A DNA stretch of 64,000 bases from UBA4665 sp036388555 (lineage in GTDB: Bacteria; Patescibacteriota; Saccharimonadia; Saccharimonadales; UBA4665). The position numbers and the translations under genes are program-made. The stretch spans positions 62,001-126,000 of the forward strand of contig DASVRP010000008.1 in NCBI GenBank assembly GCA_036388555.1, in the 5' to 3' direction. Shown here piece by piece: positions 32,443-40,709 of the stretch; the stretch's first letter is position 1; each line of letters begins with the position of its first letter. A model generated the notes under the pieces. It saw only the letters and a program-made list of their open reading frames with translations. It was not told the origin of the DNA and made no database searches.

Positions 32443-34248
32443 ATGATGAATACACCACGCCCAGAACACCCGAGACCGCTCTTAGAACGGAAGGATTGGT
32501 TAAATTTAAACGGCGAGTGGCAATTTGCATTTGACGATGACGACAAGGGTATAGAAAAGCAGTACCCAGTCGCAAAGTCACTGGACAAGACTATCGTCGT
32601 TCCATTCGCATATCAGACTGCGGCATCGACAGTCAACGACAAAGCGATCCATGAAATTGTCTGGTATTGCCGTGAATTTACGGTGCCGGCGGGATGGTCG
32701 GACAGGAATGTGCTGCTGCATTTCGGAGCGGTAGATTACCTGAGTACCGTCTGGGTAAATGGCAATGAGCTTGGCAAGAACGTCGGCGGGCAAGTGCCGT
32801 TCTCATTCGATATAACCCCTTTCCTGCAGGCAGGTGATAACCGGATTACGGTACGGGTGGAAGACAGGCAGGACCCAGAGCAGCCACGCGGCAAACAGTC
32901 TTTGTCCGGGATCCCGCACGATATCGATTATTATTGTACGACCGGGATCTGGCAGACAGTCTGGCTGGAATCAGTGCCGACGATGCGGATTGACGATGTC
33001 CGTATCTTTCCGAGCGCCAAAGAGCAGAAATTCTACATTACTGCCATCCTGCATGCTCCATCAACCAACTGGAAAGTAGAGGTTGACCTTCTGGACGACG
33101 GAGAGCTTGTCCATACTATAACCGTCGAGGACTACAAGTCGGTGATTGATATTGAAGTCCCCGTGCCCTACGCGACACTATGGAGCCCCGACAATCCCAA
33201 GCTGTACACATTCAAGCTGCGTCTGTATCAGGGAGATAAGCTCCATGACGAAGTTTCCAGCTACGGCGGGCTCCGCGATTTCAGTATCCACAAAGACACA
33301 TTAGTACTCAACGGAAAACCTGTCTATCTGGCGATGGTGCTTGACCAGGGTTATTGGCCGGAAAGCGGCATGACTGCCGGTACCGATGAAGAACTGAAGG
33401 CAGACGTCGAATGGATCAAGCAGTACGGATATAACGGCGTGCGCAAACATCAGAAGGTAGAGGATCCGCGCTGGCTCTATTGGTGTGATAAGCTCGGGCT
33501 TCTTGTGTGGGGTGAAATGGCGAACGCCCGTGACTGGTCGCACAGCGCCGAAGAGCGCTTACTCAACGAATGGACGCGGGTTATCAGGCGTGACCTGAGC
33601 CACCCGTGCATCGTCGCCTGGGTGCCGCTCAATGAAAGCTGGGGCGTACCGGACCTCAAGGATCAGCATCAGCTGCAGTACGCCTATGTAGAACGGACGG
33701 TCACCATTACGCGCCAGATAGACCCGTCCCGCCCGGTGATTGATAATGATGGCTGGGAGCATACCGACATCGGCGACATCTGCGCGATCCACGACTATAC
33801 TCCGACGGCGGAAAGCCTGCGCGAGCGCTACAAAGATACATTGCTACGTGGTGTCTTGCCGGAGAAGGTCTGGGCCAATAACCTGTCGCTGTTCGCTAAT
33901 AAATCACAATACCACGGCCAGCCCGTCGTCCTCAGTGAAGTCGGCGGTTTCCTGATGATCCCGGAAAACCACGGCGGCGAACTTGATATGTTGTACAGCG
34001 CATACGGAAATTCCAAAAGCAACGACGAGATGCTGGGCCAGTACGCCGACCTCAGTGAAGGGCTCATCGACCTGACTTTCATATCGGGTTTCTGCTACAC
34101 CCAGCTGACCGACATCGAGCAGGAAGCTAACGGGCTTTTGACATACGACCGAAAACCAAAGGTCCCGGTCGACAAGATAGCTGCCTATAATAAGAGCATC
34201 ATCGATGCGTTCAATGCCCGTAACAAGGGGCAGCTGATCCGCGGCTAA
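32443..34248 (+). CDS. Glycoside hydrolase family 2 (beta-galactosidase/glucuronidase-like)
   Basis: A 601-residue protein with the GH2 order: sugar-binding domain (about 10-190, with VWVNGNELGKNVGGQVPFSFD split over a short stretch), Ig-like domain (about 190-290), TIM barrel (about 290-600). Acid/base Glu398 in WVPLNESWG, and nucleophile Glu499 in VLSEVGGF. No signal peptide, so intracellular. It probably releases galactose, glucuronate or mannose from small oligosaccharides. It forms an operon with the aldose 1-epimerase (22-bp gap). Confidence 0.93.
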   Translation: MMNTPRPEHPRPLLERKDWLNLNGEWQFAFDDDDKGIEKQYPVAKSLDKTIVVPFAYQTAASTVNDKAIHEIVWYCREFTVPAGWSDRNVLLHFGAVDYLSTVWVNGNELGKNVGGQVPFSFDITPFLQAGDNRITVRVEDRQDPEQPRGKQSLSGIPHDIDYYCTTGIWQTVWLESVPTMRIDDVRIFPSAKEQKFYITAILHAPSTNWKVEVDLLDDGELVHTITVEDYKSVIDIEVPVPYATLWSPDNPKLYTFKLRLYQGDKLHDEVSSYGGLRDFSIHKDTLVLNGKPVYLAMVLDQGYWPESGMTAGTDEELKADVEWIKQYGYNGVRKHQKVEDPRWLYWCDKLGLLVWGEMANARDWSHSAEERLLNEWTRVIRRDLSHPCIVAWVPLNESWGVPDLKDQHQLQYAYVERTVTITRQIDPSRPVIDNDGWEHTDIGDICAIHDYTPTAESLRERYKDTLLRGVLPEKVWANNLSLFANKSQYHGQPVVLSEVGGFLMIPENHGGELDMLYSAYGNSKSNDEMLGQYADLSEGLIDLTFISGFCYTQLTDIEQEANGLLTYDRKPKVPVDKIAAYNKSIIDAFNARNKGQLIRG

Positions 34249-34270
34249 GCGATAAGGGGGAGCAGCAGAC

Positions 34271-35296
34271 ATGGCACAACGTTTTGCGGCTGATATTTCA
34301 GACAACTCAGAACTCGGAACCCAGACCATCAGACTCAGGTATGATGCTGAATCACCGGCTGAATCCGTCTATGCTGAAATCGCACCGTTCTATGGCAGTA
34401 ACCTATGCAAGTATCAGGTTGGTGGATATGATCTGATCGTATGCGACGCCGCTCTATTGAAAGACCGTGATTGGACCGGTACGTTCGTGCTATGGCCTAT
34501 CCCAAATCGTGTACGGGACAAGCAATACGAATTCGCAGGCCACATCCAGTCATTGAAAAAGGTAAAACGAAAGCGTGGAAACGAACCTTTGATCCATGGC
34601 TTCGTGGATGATATACCATGGCAGTTCAGCGAACCGGAGGTTGATGCGCAGAGCGCCCGGGTGCGGACATGGGTCGAAGTCAAGCGGGGAGATGCGATTT
34701 ATGAGTATTATCCGTATGAAAGCAGATTAGAGCTTACGTATACGCTTACAGCATCGGGTATCAAAGTTGCGTATGAAGTCCAGAACTTGGGCGATAAGAC
34801 CCTGCCATTCGGGTTTGCCCTCCATCCATACTTCGCAGCGCATTCCGGACATGACGAAACACTCGTCGTCCTGCCGGCAGAGCATATCATGGAAGCAGAC
34901 GAAGACCTGCTGCCTTCGGGCACATTGCTACCTATGGGCGTACATGATTATGATCTACGCAACCCAACTCCCGTATCCAGCCTGGAGCTTGACCATGTAT
35001 TTACGGGATTACACAAGGATGCTGATGCGGCCATCATATATCCCGACCGGCATCTGAAGTTGAAGCTGGCTTGCAGTTCTGAATTTACACACATGGTGCT
35101 CTATACGCTGGAGTCTGACAAGGGTTTTATCTGTTTTGAGAATCAGACAGGGTCAACTGACATGATAAATCTCCATACGAAATCGCAAAAAGAGTCCGAT
35201 GAAGATCTGGCAAAAGCCGCACACCTCATGACTTTGCCAGCCGGCGAGAGCCATAGCGGCTACATCGAATACAGGATCGAAGCACTTCATCAGTAG
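34271..35296 (+). CDS. Aldose 1-epimerase family protein
   Basis: A 341-residue beta-sandwich protein. Catalytic His lies in FGFALHPYF and the base Glu in ICFENQTGS; an upstream IHGF motif matches the substrate His. Such enzymes interconvert alpha and beta anomers of galactose or similar sugars. Good ribosome site (AAGGGGGAG). Its coupling to the GH2 enzyme suggests a pathway for a beta-galactoside-like oligosaccharide. The 3' end overlaps the yoeB relic by 7 bp on the other strand. Confidence 0.9.
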   Translation: MAQRFAADISDNSELGTQTIRLRYDAESPAESVYAEIAPFYGSNLCKYQVGGYDLIVCDAALLKDRDWTGTFVLWPIPNRVRDKQYEFAGHIQSLKKVKRKRGNEPLIHGFVDDIPWQFSEPEVDAQSARVRTWVEVKRGDAIYEYYPYESRLELTYTLTASGIKVAYEVQNLGDKTLPFGFALHPYFAAHSGHDETLVVLPAEHIMEADEDLLPSGTLLPMGVHDYDLRNPTPVSSLELDHVFTGLHKDADAAIIYPDRHLKLKLACSSEFTHMVLYTLESDKGFICFENQTGSTDMINLHTKSQKESDEDLAKAAHLMTLPAGESHSGYIEYRIEALHQ

Positions 35297-35496
35297 TGAA
35301 AACGGCAGGCGATAACCGTCACTTTGGAATCGGTTGCAGCATATACTAACCTGTTTTTCTCATCAATACGCCGGGACCAAAATCCTGTATAGTTTTCTCG
35401 TAAAGGTTCGGGTTTGCCAATCCCGTCAAAAGGACTCCTCAATGTACCGGTTGTCAGTTTATTGAGCTTCTTAAGCGTTTTCTGATCCTGGCCGAT
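35290..35496 (-). pseudogene. yoeB: YoeB-type mRNA interferase toxin relic, N-terminus missing
   Basis: The minus frame encodes the last 68 residues of a YoeB toxin: RSPFDGIGKPEPLREN, GFWSRRIDEKNRLVYA, and the family-typical ending ACRFHY. It matches the E. coli YoeB ending GFWSRRITEEHRLVYAV ... ACRYHY closely. Upstream the frame is closed by TGA (35497-35499) and lacks the first 20 residues and any start; the YefM antitoxin is absent. The sequence overlaps the 3' end of the epimerase gene. A decayed toxin-antitoxin locus. Confidence 0.8.
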
Positions 35497-35527
35497 TCAG
35501 TTAGGATAGGAAGTAAGGGAGAATCAC

Positions 35528-36034
35528 ATGGCTGAAACACTACAATACAAGCAGCCACACATGCTTCGGCATGATTTCGAAATACTGCGAGAGGAAAAAC
35601 CAGTCGGGGCAGTTTCATACGAGGGAATCTCTCATCGACTAGCTCATGCGCATTTTGACGGCACGGCTATCCAGATCAAGCAGGACGGTTTGTTACGTAC
35701 AGAAGTTACGGTAACTGCGGCCGATTCGGGAGAAACCATGGGCGTATATCGTGAGCCAATGCTGGGCCGGACTGGCAAGCTTGCAATAGGCGATACCGAA
35801 TATACTTTTGGCAGGGTAGGCAAAAAAATTGCTCTAAAATCCAGTTATGCCTGGAAGAATACTGATGGGAACGAACTCATCACATACCACGTAAAGGGCA
35901 TTGTCCGGAATGTCGGAGAAATTGCAGTTTCCGATGCTGCTTTGGCACTGCCGGATAGCAGTCTTTTGATATTGCTGGGACTGTTTAATTGCCTCCATCG
36001 AGAGGAGGGTGATGCTTCCGCGGCCGGTGCCTGA
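35528..36034 (+). CDS. Hypothetical protein, LURP/tubby-like beta-barrel possible
   Basis: A 168-residue protein rich in beta strands (KIALKSSYAW, ITYHVKGIV). The pattern recalls the LURP-one/scramblase-like barrel with a C-terminal hydrophobic helix (DSSLLILLGLFN), but I am not sure. Ribosome site AAGGGAGAA before the ATG. No signal peptide. It follows the yoeB relic. Confidence 0.6.
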   Translation: MAETLQYKQPHMLRHDFEILREEKPVGAVSYEGISHRLAHAHFDGTAIQIKQDGLLRTEVTVTAADSGETMGVYREPMLGRTGKLAIGDTEYTFGRVGKKIALKSSYAWKNTDGNELITYHVKGIVRNVGEIAVSDAALALPDSSLLILLGLFNCLHREEGDASAAGA

Positions 36035-36066
36035 TCGACCGTTAGCTCATTGAATTATTTTTGGAA

Positions 36067-36714
36067 CTAATGTCCGCTCAAATAAGTCTGCACCTCTTCA
36101 ACATATTGAGGAAAGGGCTGAGCCGAAGCATCGAAGAAAGGAAAACCATACTTTTCGGCTAACTGTGCCGTTTTCTGGCTTTCTTGAGCAGTTTCCGAGA
36201 CCCAGGTGCGTAGTTTGGTATCATCCCCATTGTGGATAGATAGCCATTCGTTAACCCAGTCGTGCTTATTGTTTCGAGCATGTTCCAGTATGCCTTCCAC
36301 ATAATTAGGATCGGTATACCCGACAAAAGCAGCAACTATAGAAAATTCGGAAAGATGCAGTGATTGTACCCATTCAGGGGTGATGTGTAAGCCCTCTGCG
36401 GCTACGTCTGATCCTGCCCGATTATAATGGTCAAGCATACCTGTGACTGCTTTACGAGCCATATCGACCTCATTCATCTCTGCCGAGAAGTCTTGTCGTA
36501 CTACGTCACCGGTCCCTCTCTTTTTGAATTCAGTCCAGCCTTCAAAATGAATAGAACGTAAGATTTGAAAAGGATCATCTACGAAAAGATGCCTCACTCC
36601 CTCTTGAACTGCATCCATCGAGATGTGGTGCATTGGCCGCTGCTGCAAGAACCCATTCATAATGATAGATTTGCCGGCACGCGGAGGCCCACCAAGGAGA
36701 TATAATTTATTCAT
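36067..36714 (-). CDS. P-loop kinase family protein
   Basis: A 215-residue protein with Walker A GGPPRAGKS at the start and an Asp in HISMDAVQEG. The C-terminal half is alpha-helical. Related in fold to 2-phosphoglycerate kinase and zeta-like kinases. TGCTATAGT ends 6 nt before the ATG (36721-36729): leaderless. Function unknown. It ends the kinase cluster on the left. Confidence 0.8.
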   Translation of the reverse strand: MNKLYLLGGPPRAGKSIIMNGFLQQRPMHHISMDAVQEGVRHLFVDDPFQILRSIHFEGWTEFKKRGTGDVVRQDFSAEMNEVDMARKAVTGMLDHYNRAGSDVAAEGLHITPEWVQSLHLSEFSIVAAFVGYTDPNYVEGILEHARNNKHDWVNEWLSIHNGDDTKLRTWVSETAQESQKTAQLAEKYGFPFFDASAQPFPQYVEEVQTYLSGH

Positions 36715-36736
36715 GAGTCTACTATAGCAAATAAAA

Positions 36737-36756
36737 ACTCCCCAATATGGGGGAGT
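36737..36756 (-). terminator. Terminator after the 36807 kinase
   Basis: 7-bp stem ACTCCCC/GGGGAGT; minus-strand T-run from AAAAA at 36733-36737. It lies just upstream of the promoter of the next gene. Confidence 0.8.
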
Positions 36757-36772
36757 CTAAACATAGCCGAAT

Positions 36773-36787
36773 TGGAGAGCCATCGTA
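36773..36787. repeat. 15-bp intergenic repeat, copy 1
   Basis: TGGAGAGCCATCGTA; a near-identical copy lies at 39624-39638. Both are about 15-20 bp downstream of a kinase gene's stop. Confidence 0.4.
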
Positions 36788-36806
36788 AACGCAAATGGAA
36801 CTAAAA

Positions 36807-37382
36807 TCACACAGACGAGTGTGTTGTATGGTCGAAAACGAAATCTGCCTGTTTCTCCGGATGGTATTTATCCTGGTAGCGTAAGTCATTTTCCGCCCAA
36901 ATATCCCAGTGCTGGGCATTCTCGTTGCTGCCATCTCGGGCATGGCCGCGTTGCTTGGCTATATCCATCGGCGTATCAATCCAGATTTTATAATCATAGT
37001 AATGAGCAATGTCGGGGTGGAAGCAGGAAATGCCTTCGATTATTAAGTAGTCGACCGGTGGAACTATTTTGGGTTCGCTCAATGTGTTCGATTTCCAGAC
37101 TAATTCTTGGTAGCGTATCTCCTCGCCGCTTTTGGCAGCTTTGAGAACTTGTTCCTCAAGCCGGCCACGGTCGAATCCTCCTTTGTCCCATGATGGCTCG
37201 ATAATTTTTTCTTTGACGATAAATTCATCGATGCTGACAACATATGAATTGCCCAATATATCTTTGAGCTTATGAGCAAACGTAGTCTTGCCCGAGCCTC
37301 CGAAGCCTTCAATGCCGATTAGAATAGGTTGAGAACCCGCAGCCTTCGATATAATTACTGCGGCAATTTCCTCTAGCGTCAT
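36807..37382 (-). CDS. Uridine-kinase-like P-loop kinase
   Basis: A 191-residue protein with Walker A GFGGSGKTTFA and a DEF motif (SIDEFIV) like uridine/phosphoribulokinases, then an Arg-rich stretch (RGHARDGSNE). Nucleoside or small-alcohol phosphorylation is likely. Its start overlaps the stop of the preceding gene (ATGA at 37379-37382), so the two are translationally coupled. Confidence 0.82.
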   Translation of the reverse strand: MTLEEIAAVIISKAAGSQPILIGIEGFGGSGKTTFAHKLKDILGNSYVVSIDEFIVKEKIIEPSWDKGGFDRGRLEEQVLKAAKSGEEIRYQELVWKSNTLSEPKIVPPVDYLIIEGISCFHPDIAHYYDYKIWIDTPMDIAKQRGHARDGSNENAQHWDIWAENDLRYQDKYHPEKQADFVFDHTTHSSV

Positions 37383-38668
37383 CTTAATAACTCATTTCGG
37401 TTTTCATCAATCCAGGAGCTGTCTCGAATGCTTTCTTCGATATCACCACGTTTTACGAACGAAACCCAAGGTTCTTTTTCTTCATCGGAATAACGCTGCA
37501 TAATTTCGCGATCTTCGGCGAGCTGTCTTAAAAGGGCATTGATAACTTCTTCGTCTGAAAACATACCATATGCAGCGACTAACGACTGCAATCGCTCTGC
37601 AAAATCCGGCTGTGTATCAAAACCTGCATCTTTCCAGCCAGCTTCACCCCTGAGTGGAATGAAGTAGTATGCCATCTGCGCTACGTCATCAATCCTTTCG
37701 CCAGGTTGCGCGAAATCCCAATCAATCAGTGCTGTAAGTTCACCATTCTGCCAAATAGTATTCCATGGGCCAAGGTCCCCATGCCTTACTATCTGGCCAG
37801 GTTTTATATCGCTGAAGCCTATACGCCATTCGTTATCCGGCTGAGGCTTGAATCCTTCAACAACATCATGGTACCTTCTCAGTACCCGAGCCGCCTGCGC
37901 AATTCCATCGCCCACGAGCATAACTGCTGGCCAAGGCCTGACGGCAGCATCGCCAGGTATGAAATGTAGTATTTCGCGGTTCTCATCATCTATACCTTCA
38001 ACGACAGGACAATTGTCAAAAGCATTATCATGCAAATAGGCAAGCAGCGAATGTACTGTCGGTGTCCAAGGTCCAGTCTGGCGCCTCACAGTATTACCTA
38101 ATTTTACGGGCGAGCTAACGGAGCCGAATAGCAATTTTAGTTCTTCTGATTTATCGAGAATTCGACTTACTGTTTTATCAAGGTCCGATACAGATGTGTC
38201 TATAATGGTAGCGCCACGGCCTTGATATATCGGAACATGCTTATTTTGCCATTCCAGGACAATTTTGAGTTCTTCGGGTGTCCTGCCGAAACCATTGTCC
38301 TTACGTTCCAGTATCCTCTGTCTTAAAATCGCTTCATCTGCGACGAGTACAATAACATTATCAAAGTATTGCCAGGCTTCATCAATGCCATCACCTACAC
38401 CACAGAGAAAAATAGCAGTACCATTGGACACCGTGTGTTCTTTTAGTTTCTTGATCTCATCCGGATTAATTTTCCATTCATGCTCCTTATACCATTCGTG
38501 AACATCGAATATTTCTGGCGGTACGACGATCTCACCGGTTATTCGGTGTATCCAGTGTGACAAGCCATGTTCATCGGTTCCATATACGGTCTGTCCAAAT
38601 TTCTCAAGTTGTTGAAGGACGGTTGACTTACCGCTTCCTGGCGCTCCTGTTATGAATATCAATGGCAT
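37379..38668 (-). CDS. Fusion of a P-loop kinase and an aminoglycoside-phosphotransferase-like kinase
   Basis: A 429-residue protein. N-terminal P-loop kinase (about 1-170, GAPGSGKST and VYGTDE, like the protein at 39652). C-terminal APH/choline-kinase-like domain (about 180-430) with the catalytic loop HGDLGPWN and the metal-binding LIDWDFA. The second domain phosphorylates a small hydroxyl compound; both substrates are unknown. TGTTAAGAT ends 6 nt before the ATG (38675-38683). Coupled to the uridine-kinase-like gene by an ATGA overlap. Confidence 0.85.
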   Translation of the reverse strand: MPLIFITGAPGSGKSTVLQQLEKFGQTVYGTDEHGLSHWIHRITGEIVVPPEIFDVHEWYKEHEWKINPDEIKKLKEHTVSNGTAIFLCGVGDGIDEAWQYFDNVIVLVADEAILRQRILERKDNGFGRTPEELKIVLEWQNKHVPIYQGRGATIIDTSVSDLDKTVSRILDKSEELKLLFGSVSSPVKLGNTVRRQTGPWTPTVHSLLAYLHDNAFDNCPVVEGIDDENREILHFIPGDAAVRPWPAVMLVGDGIAQAARVLRRYHDVVEGFKPQPDNEWRIGFSDIKPGQIVRHGDLGPWNTIWQNGELTALIDWDFAQPGERIDDVAQMAYYFIPLRGEAGWKDAGFDTQPDFAERLQSLVAAYGMFSDEEVINALLRQLAEDREIMQRYSDEEKEPWVSFVKRGDIEESIRDSSWIDENRNELLR

Positions 38669-38689
38669 GCAGCTATCTTAACAAAGAAA

Positions 38690-38711
38690 AACTCCTCGAA
38701 ACAGAGGAGTT
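38690..38711 (-). terminator. Terminator after the 38783 gene
   Basis: 8-bp stem AACTCCTC/GAGGAGTT; T-run on the minus strand. The loop side AAACAGAGGAGTT recurs in the hairpin at 40199-40221. Confidence 0.8.
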
Positions 38712-38782
38712 CAATTGTATCCGACATGAGGCACCATAATAGGCATAAACGCAAGAATGCCTGGTATGTAGATTTTTAGATG

Positions 38783-39577
38783 TTAAAGCTTATCGATTCT
38801 CAGGGTTGTATCTTCGGTGAATATTTCTGAGTTATAATCTGCTGCACGTAGCTTCTGGCGCCAATCCTCCAACTCACTCGTAGGCACATTGGCAACAAAA
38901 TAAGCGCTTTTACCGTCATTGCAATTGACTGTGCTCAGAGATGGTATGGGGCGGAGGGGTGTATTGTTTATCCAGGCTTGTTTAATCATATTGCAGCGGT
39001 TATTGTTCTCATCTTCATAGATAGATGATACGTTCGTATGGATTACGAGATTAGCGCATAACGGTGTAAGGTACTCGGTGTGTGCATAACAGTTGACGAT
39101 AGGCTTAGTATCTCCGGAAATCTGTAATTCGAGTTTATTAGATGGAATACCATTGATTGTTAACTGCAAGTTATGTCGGCCAGGTTTCAAATCACTCGGA
39201 TCGTATTGTAAGTTTCGACTCAAGGTCTTTTTGTTTTCAAGTGGCGGAAAGCCAATCATGCACATTCCGTTGACGTCTGTATTTTTTTGTTTTCCATCAA
39301 CATAGTAATCGATTATTTCTGCACAGTTATCCCAAGCAAAATACTGTTCTTTCCCACTTTTGTTCGCAACTGTCAGCGTAACTTCTACGTATCGGTCTTT
39401 TGTGTACGCGGGCTTAGTGTTTTTCAAGCTCACTACCATCCCACGCACAGGGTCGCCGGGCGTAGCTAAGTTCTGTCGCATTTGGAAAGTGTTATACGCT
39501 AGAAAAATAATGCCACTGATACCAAGAAGCAACAGTAATATTCCGATCGTACCGAAGCCTTTACTGCGCAAAGTCAT
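38783..39577 (-). CDS. Membrane-anchored hypothetical protein
   Basis: A 264-residue protein: N-terminal membrane helix (about 10-28), then a beta-rich domain resembling Ig/BsuPI-like folds (YVEVTLTVANKSGKE, NLQLTINGIPSN), then a Cys-containing domain (four or more Cys). Family not recognised. The layout recalls the genes at 10999 and 40285. TGCAATGAT ends 6 nt before the ATG (39584-39592), so the mRNA is probably leaderless. Confidence 0.62.
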   Translation of the reverse strand: MTLRSKGFGTIGILLLLLGISGIIFLAYNTFQMRQNLATPGDPVRGMVVSLKNTKPAYTKDRYVEVTLTVANKSGKEQYFAWDNCAEIIDYYVDGKQKNTDVNGMCMIGFPPLENKKTLSRNLQYDPSDLKPGRHNLQLTINGIPSNKLELQISGDTKPIVNCYAHTEYLTPLCANLVIHTNVSSIYEDENNNRCNMIKQAWINNTPLRPIPSLSTVNCNDGKSAYFVANVPTSELEDWRQKLRAADYNSEIFTEDTTLRIDKL

Positions 39578-39593
39578 GACGCTATCATTGCAT

Positions 39594-39620
39594 AAAAATA
39601 AGCACTATCATAGTTCTTAT
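39594..39620 (-). terminator. Terminator after the 39652 kinase
   Basis: Imperfect hairpin ATAAGCACTAT/ATAGTTCTTAT; minus-strand T5 from AAAAA at 39594-39598. Confidence 0.6.
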
Positions 39621-39623
39621 GCC

Positions 39624-39638
39624 TGGAGAGCCATTGTA
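39624..39638. repeat. 15-bp intergenic repeat, copy 2
   Basis: TGGAGAGCCATTGTA, one base different from the copy at 36773-36787. Confidence 0.4.
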
Positions 39639-39651
39639 GTCTCTATTAGAA

Positions 39652-40176
39652 CTAGACTTGCATAAGGATATCATCTACTACCGTCTTAATAGGCTGACTG
39701 GCATCGATTGTAATGTAGCTATACTTGTCGTAGTATTCTGCGGTGTTAGCCTGCCAAGCTTTAATCTGGTCAAGTTCGCCTTCATTCTTACCGAAAGAAT
39801 TATTTGTCCGACTAGTAATCCTGTGATGCAATGTTTCATTATCAATTATCAGTGCGAAGAGTTTATCGAATAAGTCCAGAAATTCTGTGTCGTTAGATGC
39901 CACACCGCATAAGAAGACATTTTTACCTTTACTTTTATCTTTTAGGTCCTCGACTGTTTTACGGGGCAATTTCCAAGTATGATACTCCCTCCAGGCCGCA
40001 GTTATCTGGCCGCCATGATCTGAGGGATTGTCAACTCGTTCGTTGGTTTGATTATTATAGAACCCGGCAAATTGGTTTTCGTCAGTGCCATATACTTCGT
40101 GACCACGGTTCTTCAGTTCGTGATATACCTCTGATTTGCCGGCTCCTGCAATGCCGGTTACATAGAATAAGGACAT
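39652..40176 (-). CDS. Small P-loop kinase, paralogue of the N-domain at 37379
   Basis: A 174-residue protein with Walker A GIAGAGKSE and VYGTDE, the same pair of motifs as in the N-terminal domain of the 37379 protein, plus NVFLCGVASNDTEF matching IFLCGVGDGIDE there. TGATATGAT ends 6 nt before the ATG (40183-40191). Substrate unknown. Confidence 0.8.
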   Translation of the reverse strand: MSLFYVTGIAGAGKSEVYHELKNRGHEVYGTDENQFAGFYNNQTNERVDNPSDHGGQITAAWREYHTWKLPRKTVEDLKDKSKGKNVFLCGVASNDTEFLDLFDKLFALIIDNETLHHRITSRTNNSFGKNEGELDQIKAWQANTAEYYDKYSYITIDASQPIKTVVDDILMQV

Positions 40177-40198
40177 GAGCCTATCATATCAAATAAAA

Positions 40199-40221
40199 AA
40201 ATTCCAAAAACAGAGGAGTTT
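40199..40221 (-). terminator. Probable terminator after the 40285 gene
   Basis: AAATTCC/GGAGTTT with one G-T pair, minus-strand T-run. Related to the hairpin at 38690. Confidence 0.5.
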
Positions 40222-40284
40222 AGCTGTAACTTCTGGTAACTGGTTATTTCCGGCTATTCGACCGAAATCATAGAAGACCAACCA

Positions 40285-40709
40285 TTAAGGGTTGTAAAAT
40301 TGTAGGCCTGCAATTAATTGATCAGCTGATATTTGATCTAATCCTTGACCTTTCGCATACGGCATCGTTCTTTCATAGTCTCCTATGTTGACCCTCACCC
40401 TTGCTTTATTTTCAGAGTTGTACAGGTCTACTATTATAGGTTCAGAATCGGAAAGGTTGTCGGCGAGTTTATTATTGTTTATCATACTGTCCACTTTATT
40501 TTTATATTTGTCGCCTTGCCGGAAGTCAAAACCTTTACTTCTCAGATGAGCAAATATCTCCTTACCGTTATTCCGGTAGTTTCCATCAAGTTTATATATA
40601 AATGTTTTACTAAGAGTGCAGTCAGTCTCATCGCCATTATTACTGCTCGAGCACAAAGGATCTGAGCTTTCGAAAACAGGCGTTCTATTTTGAAGCTGCA
40701 TATAACTAG
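40285..40709 (-). pseudogene. Anchored hypothetical protein, 5' end interrupted by the IS element
   Basis: The frame encodes a Cys-bearing domain (LCSSSNNGDETDC), then FIYKLDG and KEIFAHLRSKGFDF. Its N-terminus now reads into the IS (MAVRWCVCGKEE... is IS sequence). Removing 40710-41601 plus one CTAG joins it to MPSKFLNSVDLYVYITSYMQL, with ATG at 41651. The original gene thus probably started there. Similar in layout to the proteins at 38783 and 10999. It ends 64 bp before a terminator. Whether a shortened protein is still made is unknown. Confidence 0.65.
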
